This document shows positions 35,988-45,054 of a stretch of 64,000 nt of DNA, piece after piece (position 1 is the stretch's first letter; every line of letters starts with the position of its first letter). This DNA comes from Siculibacillus lacustris (GTDB lineage: Bacteria; Pseudomonadota; Alphaproteobacteria; Rhizobiales; Ancalomicrobiaceae), in assembly GCF_004328075.1 (NCBI RefSeq), contig NZ_SJFN01000007.1, positions 62,001 to 126,000 of the forward strand, read 5' to 3'. The notes below the pieces were generated by a model. The model searched no databases. It saw only the letters and a list, made by a program, of their open reading frames with translations, and was not told where the DNA came from. A program made the translations under genes and the position numbers.

Positions 35988-36854
35988 TCAGGACACGTCG
36001 CCGGGCGTGACCCGCGACGCCGCGGCGAGCGGAGCGACGACGCCGCCGAGATATTGGGCGGGCCGGCGCAGGGCCGGATCGAAGGGCGAGACCCGCGCAC
36101 CGATGATCGCCGCCTCACGCCGCAGCAGCTCGATCACCGTCGGGCGCCGGTCGGGGCCGAGGCGTTCCTTGAGCGTACCGACGCTGAGTGCGGCGACGAC
36201 CCGGCCGTTGGTGTCGAAGATCGGCACGGCGACGCCGGTCATCCCCGGAATGATCCCGGTCTCGACGCCGCTGTAGCCCTGGGCCACGGCGCGGGCGATC
36301 TCGGTGCGCAGCACCACCTCGTCCATCGCCCCCATGTCGAGCAGCCGCGGGATGTTGAAGCGGATCACCTCCTCGCGCTCCTCCTCGGGCAGGAACGCCA
36401 GAATCACCAGCGAGCCCTGGCCGATGCCGAGCGGGATGCGGCCGCCGATGTCGCCGGTGAAGGAGCGGATCGGGAACGGGCCCTCGGCGCGATCGACGCA
36501 GACCGCGTGGAAGCCGCTGCGCACCAGGAGGAACACCGTGTCGTTGAGGGTCGCCGAGAGGTGGATCAGATGCGGTCGGCAGATGTCGCGCAGATTGTCC
36601 GGATTGGCGGCGCAGGCGGCGAGCGAGAAGAAGTCGAGCGACAGGCGATAGCGGCGCTCGGTGGTCTGGTCGACGAAGCGCTCGGCGATCAGCGACTTCA
36701 GCAATCGGTGGGTGGTGGCCTCGCTGGCGGTACAGGCCTCGGCGATGTCGGACAGGCGCATGCCGCCGACCGGAGCACTGCCGAGCACCGCCAGGATGCG
36801 CAGGCCCCGCTGCAGGCTGGTCGGGGCGGCGAGGTCGTCTGCCTGTTTCTTCAT
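35988..36854 (-). CDS. IclR family transcriptional regulator
   Basis: A 288-residue regulator. The N-terminal winged helix (LSDIAEACTASEATTHRLLKSL) is followed by the IclR effector domain with RIPLGIGQGSLVILAFL and GVAVPIFDTNGRVVAALSV. GGGAG lies 9 nt before the ATG at 36854; the longer open frame to 37505 is antisense to the SDR gene. It is divergent from the SDR-dehydrogenase-importer operon and is its probable regulator. Confidence 0.92.
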   Translation of the reverse strand: MKKQADDLAAPTSLQRGLRILAVLGSAPVGGMRLSDIAEACTASEATTHRLLKSLIAERFVDQTTERRYRLSLDFFSLAACAANPDNLRDICRPHLIHLSATLNDTVFLLVRSGFHAVCVDRAEGPFPIRSFTGDIGGRIPLGIGQGSLVILAFLPEEEREEVIRFNIPRLLDMGAMDEVVLRTEIARAVAQGYSGVETGIIPGMTGVAVPIFDTNGRVVAALSVGTLKERLGPDRRPTVIELLRREAAIIGARVSPFDPALRRPAQYLGGVVAPLAAASRVTPGDVS

Positions 36855-36879
36855 CCGAAACGACTCCCGTTCATTCCTT

Positions 36880-36911
36880 GAGCAAATTCCATTGAGTGGA
36901 ATTCTTTGCTC
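36880..36911. promoter_or_regulatory. 32-bp near-palindromic IclR operator candidate
   Basis: GAGCAAA and TTTGCTC flank inner arms TTCCA and TGGAA around a TTGAG centre. The inner TGGAA/TTCCA halves resemble the IclR consensus. A further AATTCCATT half-site follows at 36915-36923. The region is AT-rich and lies 26 nt upstream of the IclR start, between the divergent genes. Confidence 0.6.
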
Positions 36912-36998
36912 CAAAATTCCATTTATCAAGAGATCAAATTGACAGACGGCGTTTTTTGATCGGAAATCAGAAAAATCCCTTACGAGGCTGTCGATCGA

Positions 36999-37697
36999 AT
37001 GACCAGAGTGGCGATGATATCGGGAGCGAACCGCGGCATCGGCCTGGCGGTGGCCCGGGCCCTGCGGGCCGACGGCTTCGCCCTGTCGCTGGGGGTGCGG
37101 CGGCCCGAGACGGTGGCCGCGCTGTTCCCCGAGGACGGGCCGGCGGTGGTCGCGCTGCCCTACGAGGCGGCCGAGCGGGGCGCCGGCGACGCCTGGGTGG
37201 CGGCGACGCTCGCACGCTTCGGACGGATCGACGTGCTGGTCGCCAATGCCGGCATCGCCCCCTTCGTCGGGCTCGAGGACGGCGCCGACGACGACCTCGA
37301 CACGATGTTCGAGATCAACGTCAAGGCGCCGTTCCGGCTGATCCGCGCGGCGCTGCCGGCCCTCAAGGCCTGCGGCACCGGCCGGGTGGTGACCGTCGCG
37401 TCGCTGTCGGGCAAGCGCGTGCTGGGGCTCAACGCCGGTTACCAGATGTCGAAATTCGCGGTGGTGGGGCTGACCCACGCGGTGCGCCGGCTCGGCTTCG
37501 AGCACGGCATCCGCGCCACCGCGCTGTGCCCGGGCTACGTCGCCACCGACCTCACCGCCGGCGTCACCGAGATCCCTGCCGCGGCGATGACCGCGCCCGA
37601 AGATCTCGCCCGCCTCGTCGCCACCGTGGTCGCGCTGCCCAACACCGCCTCGGTCGCCGAACTCCTCGTCAACTGCCGCTACGAGACCACGCTGTGA
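36999..37697 (+). CDS. Short-chain dehydrogenase/reductase
   Basis: A 232-residue SDR beginning with the cofactor motif ISGANRGIGLAVA. It has NAGIAP, the catalytic Ser in VASLSGK and the YQMSK pair. It is the first gene of the IclR-controlled operon, and its last bases overlap the next gene (GTGA). In this context it probably reduces or oxidises a product of the downstream dehydrogenase. The substrate is unknown. Confidence 0.88.
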   Translation: MTRVAMISGANRGIGLAVARALRADGFALSLGVRRPETVAALFPEDGPAVVALPYEAAERGAGDAWVAATLARFGRIDVLVANAGIAPFVGLEDGADDDLDTMFEINVKAPFRLIRAALPALKACGTGRVVTVASLSGKRVLGLNAGYQMSKFAVVGLTHAVRRLGFEHGIRATALCPGYVATDLTAGVTEIPAAAMTAPEDLARLVATVVALPNTASVAELLVNCRYETTL

Positions 37698-38011
37698 AGA
37701 ACCCCGTCGCCGCCGCTACGCCCCTGTTCCACCGTCTGGTGCCGCGCGCCGGTCCGCCGGTGCCGATCACCATCGACGGCGAACCGGTCGAAGCCCAGAC
37801 CGGCGATCTCTTGATCACCGCAATTCTGACCCATCGCCCCCATCTCCGGCGCTTCGAATTCGCGGCCGGCATGCGCGCCGGCTTCTGCCTGATGGCCGGC
37901 TGTCAGGACTGCTGGGTCCAGCTCGCCGACGGCCGCCGGGTGCGCTCGTGCTCGACGCCGGTCGAAGCCGGCATGGCGGTGATCATCGGGGAGGACCCGC
38001 AGGATGCTTGA
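37694..38011 (+). CDS. (2Fe-2S)-binding subunit of a tripartite FAD dehydrogenase (HcnA-like)
   Basis: A 105-residue ferredoxin-like subunit. Cysteines at residues 65, 70, 73 and 86 (GFCLMAGCQDC ... RSC) form the plant-type 2Fe-2S site. Proteins of this size and pattern are the small subunits of hydrogen cyanide synthase, opine oxidases and D-hydroxyproline dehydrogenase. The GTG start overlaps the SDR stop, and its end overlaps the next gene by 8 nt. Confidence 0.88.
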   Translation: MKNPVAAATPLFHRLVPRAGPPVPITIDGEPVEAQTGDLLITAILTHRPHLRRFEFAAGMRAGFCLMAGCQDCWVQLADGRRVRSCSTPVEAGMAVIIGEDPQDA

Positions 38012-39380
38012 CGTGGCGAAGCGCGATCCGGCGATCGTGGTGGTCGGCGCCGGTCCGGCCGGGCTGCGGGCGGTCGAGACCCTGGCCGCGGCCGGCCTCA
38101 GGCCGATCCTGATCGACGAGGCGCCGCGCCCCGGCGGCCAGATCTATCGCCAGCCGCCGGTCGGCGCCGAGCGCCCGGCGCGCGACCTCTACGGCTTCGA
38201 AGCGCCCAAGGCGGTGGCCCTGCATCGCCTCCTCGACCGGCTCGGCGACCGGGTCGACCACCGCCCCGACACGCTGGCCTGGAGCCTGCTCGAGAACCGT
38301 CTCGACCTGCTGTCGGCCGGCAGTTTCGACCAGATCGACTTCGACCGGGTGATCCTGGCGACCGGGGCGATGGACCGCGTCCTGCCCTTTGCCGGCTGGA
38401 CCACGCCGGGGGTGTTCACCCTCGGCGCGGCGCAGATCGCGCTGAAGGCCCAAGGGGTGGCGATCGGCCGCCGGGTGGCGCTGGTCGGCGCCGGGCCGCT
38501 GTTGCCGCTGGTCGCCCATCAATATCTGAAGGCCGGGGCGGAGATCGCCGCCGTCCTCGACGTGACGCCGCTGGCGCCGAAGATCCGCCACGGCCTCGGC
38601 CTGGCTTGGCAGCCGGCGACGCTGCTGAAGGGCCTGTGGTACACCGCCCACATCACGCTCGCCGGCCACCCGATCCGATTCGGCGTCAAATCCTTGCGGG
38701 TCGAGGGCGGCGCGCGGGTCGAGGCGCTGGTGTGGACCGACGGCCGCGGGCGCGAACACCGGGTCGCCTGCGACGCGGTCGGCGCGTCCTTCGGACTGCG
38801 CAGCGAGGCCCAGCTCGCCGATCTCGCCGGCTGCCGCTTCACCTTCGACGCGGTCACCCGCCAGTGGCAGCCGGAGCGCGATCCCGAAGGCCGGTCGAGC
38901 CGGGCCGACGTCTATCTCGCCGGCGACGGCGCGGCGATCGGCGGTGCCGATGTCGCGGAGCTGGCCGGCGAACGCACCGCGCTGACGCTGCTCGCCGATC
39001 TCGGCCGGCCGGTCGACGCGTCCCGCGTCGCGCTGCTCGATCGCCGCCTCGCCCGCCAGCGCCGGTTCCGCGCGGCGCTCGAAGCGGCCTATCCCTTCCC
39101 CGGCCATCTCCTCGACGCGGTGCCGGACGACGAGATGGTGTGCCGCTGCGAGGGCATCACGGTCGGTCGCCTGCGCGACACCGCGAAGGTCCGCGAAGCC
39201 CATGAGATGAACCGCCTCAAGGCCTTCACCCGCATCGGCATGGGCCGCTGCCAGGGCCGGGTGTGCGGTCAGGCGGCCGCCGAGATCCTGGCGCGGACGC
39301 TGGCGAGCGAGCCGGCGGCGGTCGGCCGGTTGCGCGGCAATCCGCCGGTCAAACCGATCCCGGTCAAGGAGACGCTGTGA
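38004..39380 (+). CDS. FAD/NAD(P)-binding alpha subunit with C-terminal 2Fe-2S domain (HcnB/OoxA-like)
   Basis: A 458-residue flavoprotein. The dinucleotide motif VVVGAGPAGLRAVETL lies near residue 14, and a second Rossmann motif VALVGAGPLLPLVAHQY follows near 160. The C-terminal BFD-like cluster domain has CRCEGITV and RCQGRVCG. It probably transfers electrons within the complex; in this family it pairs with the small 2Fe-2S and beta flavin subunits encoded on either side. Overlap with both neighbours indicates stoichiometric expression. Confidence 0.88.
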   Translation: MLDVAKRDPAIVVVGAGPAGLRAVETLAAAGLRPILIDEAPRPGGQIYRQPPVGAERPARDLYGFEAPKAVALHRLLDRLGDRVDHRPDTLAWSLLENRLDLLSAGSFDQIDFDRVILATGAMDRVLPFAGWTTPGVFTLGAAQIALKAQGVAIGRRVALVGAGPLLPLVAHQYLKAGAEIAAVLDVTPLAPKIRHGLGLAWQPATLLKGLWYTAHITLAGHPIRFGVKSLRVEGGARVEALVWTDGRGREHRVACDAVGASFGLRSEAQLADLAGCRFTFDAVTRQWQPERDPEGRSSRADVYLAGDGAAIGGADVAELAGERTALTLLADLGRPVDASRVALLDRRLARQRRFRAALEAAYPFPGHLLDAVPDDEMVCRCEGITVGRLRDTAKVREAHEMNRLKAFTRIGMGRCQGRVCGQAAAEILARTLASEPAAVGRLRGNPPVKPIPVKETL

Positions 39381-40534
39381 TGGTCGAACGTCTCGACGTC
39401 GATGTGGCGATCGTCGGTGGAGGCACCGCGGCCTGCGCCGCCGCGGTCGCACTCCGGGGCCACGGCCTGACGGTGGCGGTGCTGGAGAAGCGTCGCTGCG
39501 GCGCCGGTGCGTCCGGCGTCAATTTCGGCGGCGTGCGCCAGCAGGGCCGGGACTTACGCGAACTGCCGCTCGCCCGCCGCTCGCGCACCCTGTGGGACGG
39601 CCTCTCCGCCCTGCTCGGCGAGGACGTCGAATTCGAAGTCAGCGGCCACATCAAGCTCGCCCGCTCCGAGGCCGATCTCGCCGATCTCGAAGCCTACCGG
39701 CTCGCCGCGCAGGAGTACGGCCTCGAGCTGACCATGCTCGGCGCCAACGCGGTCCATGCCGAACTGCCGTGGCTCGGCGAGAAGGTGCTCGGCGCCTCGC
39801 TGTCGCCGACCGACGGGCAGGCCAATCCGCGGGTGGTCGGGCCGGCCTATGCCCGGCTCGCCCGCCGCCTCGGCGCCGAGATCCGCGAATTCACGCCGGT
39901 GACCGGTGCGGTGGCGACCGGCCGCGGTTTCGAGATCGAGGCGCAAGGGCTGACGGTGACCGCCCGCCATCTGATCAACGCCGCCGGGGCCGGGGGTGGA
40001 TTGCTGGCCACCGCCTTCGGCGAGACGGTGCCGGTGACGCCGCTGTCGCCCAACATGCTGGTGACCGAGCCCTTGCCCTATTTCATCTCGCGCTCGATCG
40101 GGGTGTGCGGCGGCGACGTCTACATCCGCCAGACGCGGCGCGGCAATGCGATCTTCGGCGGCGGCCACGGCTGGCAGGACGTCGAGCTCGGGTTCGGCCG
40201 GCCGACCGCCGAGCAGTCGCTCGACGGCATGCGACGGACCCTGCAACTGGTGCCGAGCCTCGCCCAGGCCAACGTCATCCGCACCTGGTCGGGCTTCGAC
40301 GGCCAGATGCCCGACCACATCCCGGTGATCGGGCCGTCGGCGACGACACCCGGGCTGATCCACGCCTTCGGCTTCTCCGGCCACGGCTTCCAGCTCGGGC
40401 CGGTGATCGGGCTGATCCTCGCCGAACTGGTGACGGATGGCCGCACGCCCTCGCCGATCGAGCCTTTCGCGATCACCCGTTTCCGCGACATGCCCACAGC
40501 GACCAGCGCGGAGGCCGCTCACACCGAACACTGA
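39380..40534 (+). CDS. FAD-dependent amine/amino-acid dehydrogenase beta subunit (HcnC/OoxB-like, DAO family)
   Basis: A 384-residue D-amino-acid-oxidase-family flavoprotein. The N-terminal FAD motif is VAIVGGGTAACAAAVAL, and the C-terminal FSGHGFQLGPVIG block is typical of sarcosine, glycine and opine oxidases. This subunit holds the substrate site, oxidising a C-N bond of an amino or imino acid. Its start overlaps the alpha-subunit stop (TGATG). Hydrogen cyanide synthase is unlikely in this setting; a catabolic dehydrogenase is favoured by the adjacent importer. Confidence 0.85.
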   Translation: MVERLDVDVAIVGGGTAACAAAVALRGHGLTVAVLEKRRCGAGASGVNFGGVRQQGRDLRELPLARRSRTLWDGLSALLGEDVEFEVSGHIKLARSEADLADLEAYRLAAQEYGLELTMLGANAVHAELPWLGEKVLGASLSPTDGQANPRVVGPAYARLARRLGAEIREFTPVTGAVATGRGFEIEAQGLTVTARHLINAAGAGGGLLATAFGETVPVTPLSPNMLVTEPLPYFISRSIGVCGGDVYIRQTRRGNAIFGGGHGWQDVELGFGRPTAEQSLDGMRRTLQLVPSLAQANVIRTWSGFDGQMPDHIPVIGPSATTPGLIHAFGFSGHGFQLGPVIGLILAELVTDGRTPSPIEPFAITRFRDMPTATSAEAAHTEH

Positions 40535-40615
40535 GCTTCGCGCTCCGCGGCGCGGCTCGCTCCACCAGACCATCGACCGGGCCCGGTCGCGTCCCTAGCA
40601 AAGAGGAACCGCACG

Positions 40616-42154
40616 ATGAAGCGACACATCTTCGCCACCGCCGCGATACTGCTGGCGAGCTTCGCCACGGCGCGCGCCGAAACCGTGCTGAACATCGGCA
40701 TGGCGGCCGCCGACATCGGCCAGATCGACCCGCATCGCGCCACCACTACCCAGGACAAGCCGGTGGTGTCGTGGATCTTCAACGGCCTGGTGCGCTTCAA
40801 GCCCGGCTCGGCCAGCCTCGAGACGCTGGAGCCCGACCTCGCCACCAGCTGGGACAAGAGCGCCGACGGCAAGACCTGGATCTTCCACCTGCGCTCGGGC
40901 GTGAAGTTCCACGGCGACTGGGGCGAGATGACCGCCGAGGACGTGGTCTATTCGCTGAAGCGCGCCGCCGACGGCAAGACCTCGGCCTTCGCCCCCGACT
41001 ATGCGGTGGTCGAGAGCATCGAAGCGGTCGATCCGGTGACGGTCAAGATCGTGCTGAAGAAGCCGATCCCGGCGCTGCTCGGTCTGGTCGCCAACTACCA
41101 CGGCGGCAACATCGTCTCGAAGAAGGCGGCCGAGGCGCTGGGCGCCGACTTCCGCACCAAGCCGGTCGGCACCGGGCCGTTCCAGATCGTCGAGTACAAG
41201 TCCAACGAGAGCCTGACGCTGATCTCGAACCCCAATTACTTCCGCGGCAAGCCGAAGATCGACAAGATCGTCTATCGCTTCATCCCGGCCGACGCGTCGC
41301 GCGATCTCGCCTTCTCCTCGGGCGAACTCGACATCGTCTACGGCCGCCAGGATCAGCGTTGGGTCGAGCGCTTCTCCAAGGAGCCCGGCACGGTCGTCGA
41401 AGTGGTCAAGCCGTCGGAACTGGCGACCCTCTATCTCAACGAGGGCATGAAGCCGCTCGACGACAAGCGGGTGCGTCAGGCGATCGCCTATGCCATCGAC
41501 CGGCCGCAGATCGCCGGCTTCAAGGGTGCGGCGACCGCCGTTCCCGCCGTCTCGGTGGTGCCGACCGGGTATCTCGGCACCGACGAGAAGGCCAAGCTGT
41601 TCCCGAACGACATCGCCAAGGCCAAGGCGCTGCTGACCGAGGCCGGCTATCCCAACGGCGTGGCGATCAAGGTGATCCAGACCAGCCTACCGACCATGCT
41701 CAACTCGATGCAGATCGTGCAGAGCCAGCTCAAGAAGGCCGGCATCGACCTGCAGTTCGAAGTGGTCGACCATCAGTCGTTCCATTCGCAGATCCGCAAG
41801 GACCTGTCGGGTGCGGTCTATTACTCGGCGGCGCGCTTCCCGGTCGCCGACGTCTACCTGCGCCAGTTCTTCCATTCGGACTCGATCGTCGGCAAGCCGA
41901 CGGCGGTGACCAACTTCTCCCACTGCGCGGTGGCCGACGCCGAAATCGACGCCGCGGCGATCGAGGGCGATGCCGCCAAGCAGAAGGAACTGTGGAAGAC
42001 CGCCCAGGCCAAGATCATCGAGGACGTCTGCGCGGTGCCGCTGTTCGAGCAGCTCCAGGTGTGGGCGCGCAAGACCACCGTCGACTACGGCTACACCTTC
42101 GAAGGGGCGATCCACCTCGGCCCGGTGATCACCGAGGCGACCACCAAGAAGTGA
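40616..42154 (+). CDS. ABC transporter substrate-binding protein, Dpp/Opp family 5
   Basis: A 512-residue periplasmic binding protein (SBP_bac_5). The signal peptide (residues 1-21) ends in ATARA before ETVLNIGMAA. A DPHRATTT region and YSLKRAADGK follow the usual DppA layout. AGAGGA precedes the ATG. Family members bind peptides, opines, agrocinopines or nickel; the coupled dehydrogenase suggests a modified amino acid. A long hairpin after the stop separates it from the permease genes. Confidence 0.9.
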   Translation: MKRHIFATAAILLASFATARAETVLNIGMAAADIGQIDPHRATTTQDKPVVSWIFNGLVRFKPGSASLETLEPDLATSWDKSADGKTWIFHLRSGVKFHGDWGEMTAEDVVYSLKRAADGKTSAFAPDYAVVESIEAVDPVTVKIVLKKPIPALLGLVANYHGGNIVSKKAAEALGADFRTKPVGTGPFQIVEYKSNESLTLISNPNYFRGKPKIDKIVYRFIPADASRDLAFSSGELDIVYGRQDQRWVERFSKEPGTVVEVVKPSELATLYLNEGMKPLDDKRVRQAIAYAIDRPQIAGFKGAATAVPAVSVVPTGYLGTDEKAKLFPNDIAKAKALLTEAGYPNGVAIKVIQTSLPTMLNSMQIVQSQLKKAGIDLQFEVVDHQSFHSQIRKDLSGAVYYSAARFPVADVYLRQFFHSDSIVGKPTAVTNFSHCAVADAEIDAAAIEGDAAKQKELWKTAQAKIIEDVCAVPLFEQLQVWARKTTVDYGYTFEGAIHLGPVITEATTKK

Positions 42155-42160
42155 CCCGTC

Positions 42161-42199
42161 TTCCGTCGGTGCCGGCCTCCGGGGCCGGCACCGACGGAA
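42161..42199 (+). terminator. 17-bp perfect hairpin between binding-protein and permease genes
   Basis: Arms TTCCGTCGGTGCCGGCC and GGCCGGCACCGACGGAA with a 5-nt loop. No U tract follows. It probably protects the 3' end of the binding-protein mRNA and attenuates readthrough, giving the usual excess of binding protein over permease. Confidence 0.75.
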
Positions 42200-42239
42200 C
42201 CCTTCCGATCAGGTCGTCACCGAGCGGGGTGCTCCAGCG

Positions 42240-43181
42240 ATGCTGCGATTCGTGATCAAACGGCTGCTCTTGGCGATCCCGACGCTGTGGGCCGTGCTGA
42301 CCACCGTGTTCGTGCTGGTCCGGGTGGTCCCCGGCGACCCGACGATCATCATCCTCGGCGATCAGGCCTCGGAAGCCTCGCGCATGGAACTGCGCCAGCG
42401 GCTCGGGCTCGGCAAGTCGATCCTGTCGCAGTATTTCGACTTCATGGGCCAGATCCTGCACGGCGACCTCGGCCGGTCCTTGGCCACCAACCGGCCGATC
42501 GTCGACGACGTGCTGGCGGTGCTGCCCTACACGATCGAACTGACCATCGCCTCGCTGATCGTCGGCACGGTGATCGGCATCCCCCTCGGGGTGCTGGCGG
42601 CGGAGCGGCGCGACGGCCCGGCCGACTGGTTCGCCCGGATCTTCTCGCTGGCCGGCGTGTCCTTCCCGGCCTTCGTCTCGGGCATCCTGCTGCTGATGGT
42701 GTTCTCGGTGCAGTTGCGCTGGTTCCCGGTGATCTCCTCGGCCAATGCCGCCGATCCGCTCGAACGACTGCGCGCCCTGGTGCTGCCGTCGGTCAATCTC
42801 GGCCTGCTGATGGTCGCCTATGTCACCCGCGTCACCCGCTCGGGGATGCTCAAGGCGCTGGGCGAGGACTATGTCCGCACCGCCCGATCGAAGGGCCTGC
42901 CCTACCGGATCGTGGTGTGGCGCCATGCCTTCCGCAACGTGCTGGTGCCGATCGTCACCGTCGTCGGGCTCTATCTCGGGGTGCTGATCGGCAATGCGGT
43001 GCTGACCGAGATCGTGTTCAACCGGCCGGGCATCGGCAAACTGATCGTCACCGCGCTGAACCAGCGCGACTACACCCTCCTCCAGGGGCTGATGGTGGTC
43101 TCGGCCTTCGCCATCGTGGTGGCGAACATCCTGACCGACCTGACCTATGGCCTCGTCGACCCGCGGGTGAAGACGCAATGA
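42240..43181 (+). CDS. ABC transporter permease, DppB type
   Basis: A 313-residue inner-membrane permease. The N-terminal helix and VRVVPGDPTIIILGD block are diagnostic of DppB/OppB, and the EAA-type loop is EDYVRTARSKGLPYRIV. It ends in an ATGA overlap with the DppC-type gene. Confidence 0.93.
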   Translation: MLRFVIKRLLLAIPTLWAVLTTVFVLVRVVPGDPTIIILGDQASEASRMELRQRLGLGKSILSQYFDFMGQILHGDLGRSLATNRPIVDDVLAVLPYTIELTIASLIVGTVIGIPLGVLAAERRDGPADWFARIFSLAGVSFPAFVSGILLLMVFSVQLRWFPVISSANAADPLERLRALVLPSVNLGLLMVAYVTRVTRSGMLKALGEDYVRTARSKGLPYRIVVWRHAFRNVLVPIVTVVGLYLGVLIGNAVLTEIVFNRPGIGKLIVTALNQRDYTLLQGLMVVSAFAIVVANILTDLTYGLVDPRVKTQ

Positions 43182-44047
43182 CCGCTGCCGCTCCTCCCGC
43201 CCCCCAGCCGCGCCGCCGCCTGTCGGTGCTCGGCAAGGCCCTGCGCAACGTCGGGCTGGTGCTCGGCGCGGTGATCGTCGTGGCGATGATCGCCGCGGCC
43301 CTCGGCGCCCCGTGGATCGCCCCCTACGACCCCGATGCCCAGGACGTGCTCCTGGTGCTCGGCACGCCGGACTCGGTCCATTGGTTCGGCACCGACGCCT
43401 TCGGTCGCGACGTGCTGTCGCGGGTGCTGTGGGGGGCGCGGGTGTCGCTCTACGTCGGCTTCGTGGCGACCGCCGCCGGGGTGGTGATCGGCACGGTGAT
43501 CGGCGTGATCTCCGGCTATTACGGCGGCATCGTCGACCGGCTGGTGGTGGCGGCGACCGACGTGTTGCTGAGCTTCCCGCAGTTGATCATGGGACTGCTG
43601 CTGGTCGCGGTGCTCGGCGCGTCGCTGACCAACCTGATCATCGCCATCGCGGTGACCGCGGTGCCGGCGTTCATCCGCATGGCGCGCGGCTCGACCCTGG
43701 CGATGCGCGAGCGCGACTTCGTCGACGCCTGCCGCTCGCTCGGCTTCTCCGATTTCCGCATCATGTTCGTGCACGTGCTGCCGAACATCCTCGACGAGTT
43801 GGTGGTGATGGCCTCGCTGTGGCTCGCCTCGGCGATCCGCACCGAATCGACGCTGGCCTTCATCGGCCTGTCGGTGCCGCCGCCGACCGCCACCTGGGGC
43901 GGCATCGTGCGCGAGGGCTTCGACAACCTGCTCGACGGGCCATGGCTGGCGCTGTTCCCGAGCTTGGCGATCCTCGCCGTGATGATCGGTCTCAACATGA
44001 TCGGCGACGGCCTGCGCGACGCCTCAGACCCGAGGGCCCCCCAATGA
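43178..44047 (+). CDS. ABC transporter permease, DppC type
   Basis: A 289-residue inner-membrane permease. After a basic N terminus come the first helix, the HWFGTDAFGRDVLSRVLWG block and the EAA-type loop RDFVDACRSLGFSDF that define DppC/OppC. Four-nucleotide overlaps on both sides show tight coupling in the importer operon. Confidence 0.93.
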   Translation: MTAAAPPAPQPRRRLSVLGKALRNVGLVLGAVIVVAMIAAALGAPWIAPYDPDAQDVLLVLGTPDSVHWFGTDAFGRDVLSRVLWGARVSLYVGFVATAAGVVIGTVIGVISGYYGGIVDRLVVAATDVLLSFPQLIMGLLLVAVLGASLTNLIIAIAVTAVPAFIRMARGSTLAMRERDFVDACRSLGFSDFRIMFVHVLPNILDELVVMASLWLASAIRTESTLAFIGLSVPPPTATWGGIVREGFDNLLDGPWLALFPSLAILAVMIGLNMIGDGLRDASDPRAPQ

Positions 44048-45054
44048 CCGCGATCCCCGCGCCCGCCGCAACCGCGGCCACCGACGGTCCGCCGCTGATC
44101 GTCGAACATCTCACCACCTCGATCCATGTCGGCTCCGATCGCCACGACGTGGTGCGCGACATCTCGTTCTCGATCGGGCCGCGCGAGACGCTGGCGCTGG
44201 TCGGAGAATCCGGCTGCGGCAAGAGCATGACGGCGCTGTCGGTGATGGGGCTGTTGCCGGCCGGCGTCGCTTCGGTGACCGCGGGCCGGATCGTCGTCGA
44301 CGGCGTCGACATGACCGCCGCCGCCGAGGCCAAGCGCGAGTCGATGCGCGGCGACCGCATCGGCATGATCTTCCAGGAGCCGATGACCTCGCTCAATCCG
44401 GTGCTGCCGATCGGCTTCCAGGTCGGCGAGGCGCTGATGCAGCACCACGGGCTGACCCGCAAACAGGCGCGCGCCCGGGCCTGCGAGCTGCTCGAACGGG
44501 TGCGGGTGCCGGCGGCGGCCGATCGGCTCGACGCCTATCCGCACCAGTTCTCCGGCGGCATGCGGCAACGGGTGATGATCGCCCTGGCGCTCGCCTGCCG
44601 GCCGCGGGTGCTGATCGCCGACGAGCCGACCACCGCGCTCGACGTGACCATCCAGGCGCAGGTGCTGGCGCTGCTCGCCGATCTCCAGGAGAAGGAGGGC
44701 CTCGCGGTCCTGCTGATCACCCACAATCTCGGCGTGGTCGCCTCGGTCGCCGACCGGGTGATGGTGATGTACGGCGGCGACGTGGTCGAGAGCGCGCCGG
44801 TCGCCGCCTTCTTCGCACGGCCGACCCATCCCTATTCCTCGGCGCTGCTCGCCGCGATGCCACGCATCGAGGGCGAGGGCGGCCTGCAACCGATCCCCGG
44901 TCAGGTGCCGACGCTGACCGAGATGCCGGTCGGCTGCCGTTTCCAGAGCCGCTGCCCGCTGCGCATCGACCGCTGCGCACTGTTGCCGCCGCTCGCCGCG
45001 GTCGGCGGCGATCCCGATCATCGTGTGCGCTGCTGGGTGAGGATGGACACATGA
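44044..45054 (+). CDS. ABC transporter ATP-binding protein, DppD type
   Basis: A 336-residue ATPase. Walker A is GESGCGKSM, the signature FSGGMRQR and Walker [14 protein letters not shown]. The C-terminal oligo_HPY domain has the cysteine-bearing motif [14 protein letters not shown], which in some members binds an iron-sulfur cluster. It forms the heterodimer motor with the DppF-type protein. Confidence 0.93.
   Translation: MTAIPAPAATAATDGPPLIVEHLTTSIHVGSDRHDVVRDISFSIGPRETLALVGESGCGKSMTALSVMGLLPAGVASVTAGRIVVDGVDMTAAAEAKRESMRGDRIGMIFQEPMTSLNPVLPIGFQVGEALMQHHGLTRKQARARACELLERVRVPAAADRLDAYPHQFSGGMRQRVMIALALACRPRVLIADEPTTALDVTIQAQVLALLADLQEKEGLAVLLITHNLGVVASVADRVMVMYGGDVVESAPVAAFFARPTHPYSSALLAAMPRIEGEGGLQPIPGQVPTLTEMPVGCRFQSRCPLRIDRCALLPPLAAVGGDPDHRVRCWVRMDT

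Noticed and set aside
39380-40534. Naming the tripartite dehydrogenase as hydrogen cyanide synthase (hcnABC)
   Set aside because: The subunit pattern is shared by opine oxidases and D-hydroxyproline dehydrogenases. The linked Dpp importer and IclR regulator point to catabolism of an imported substrate.
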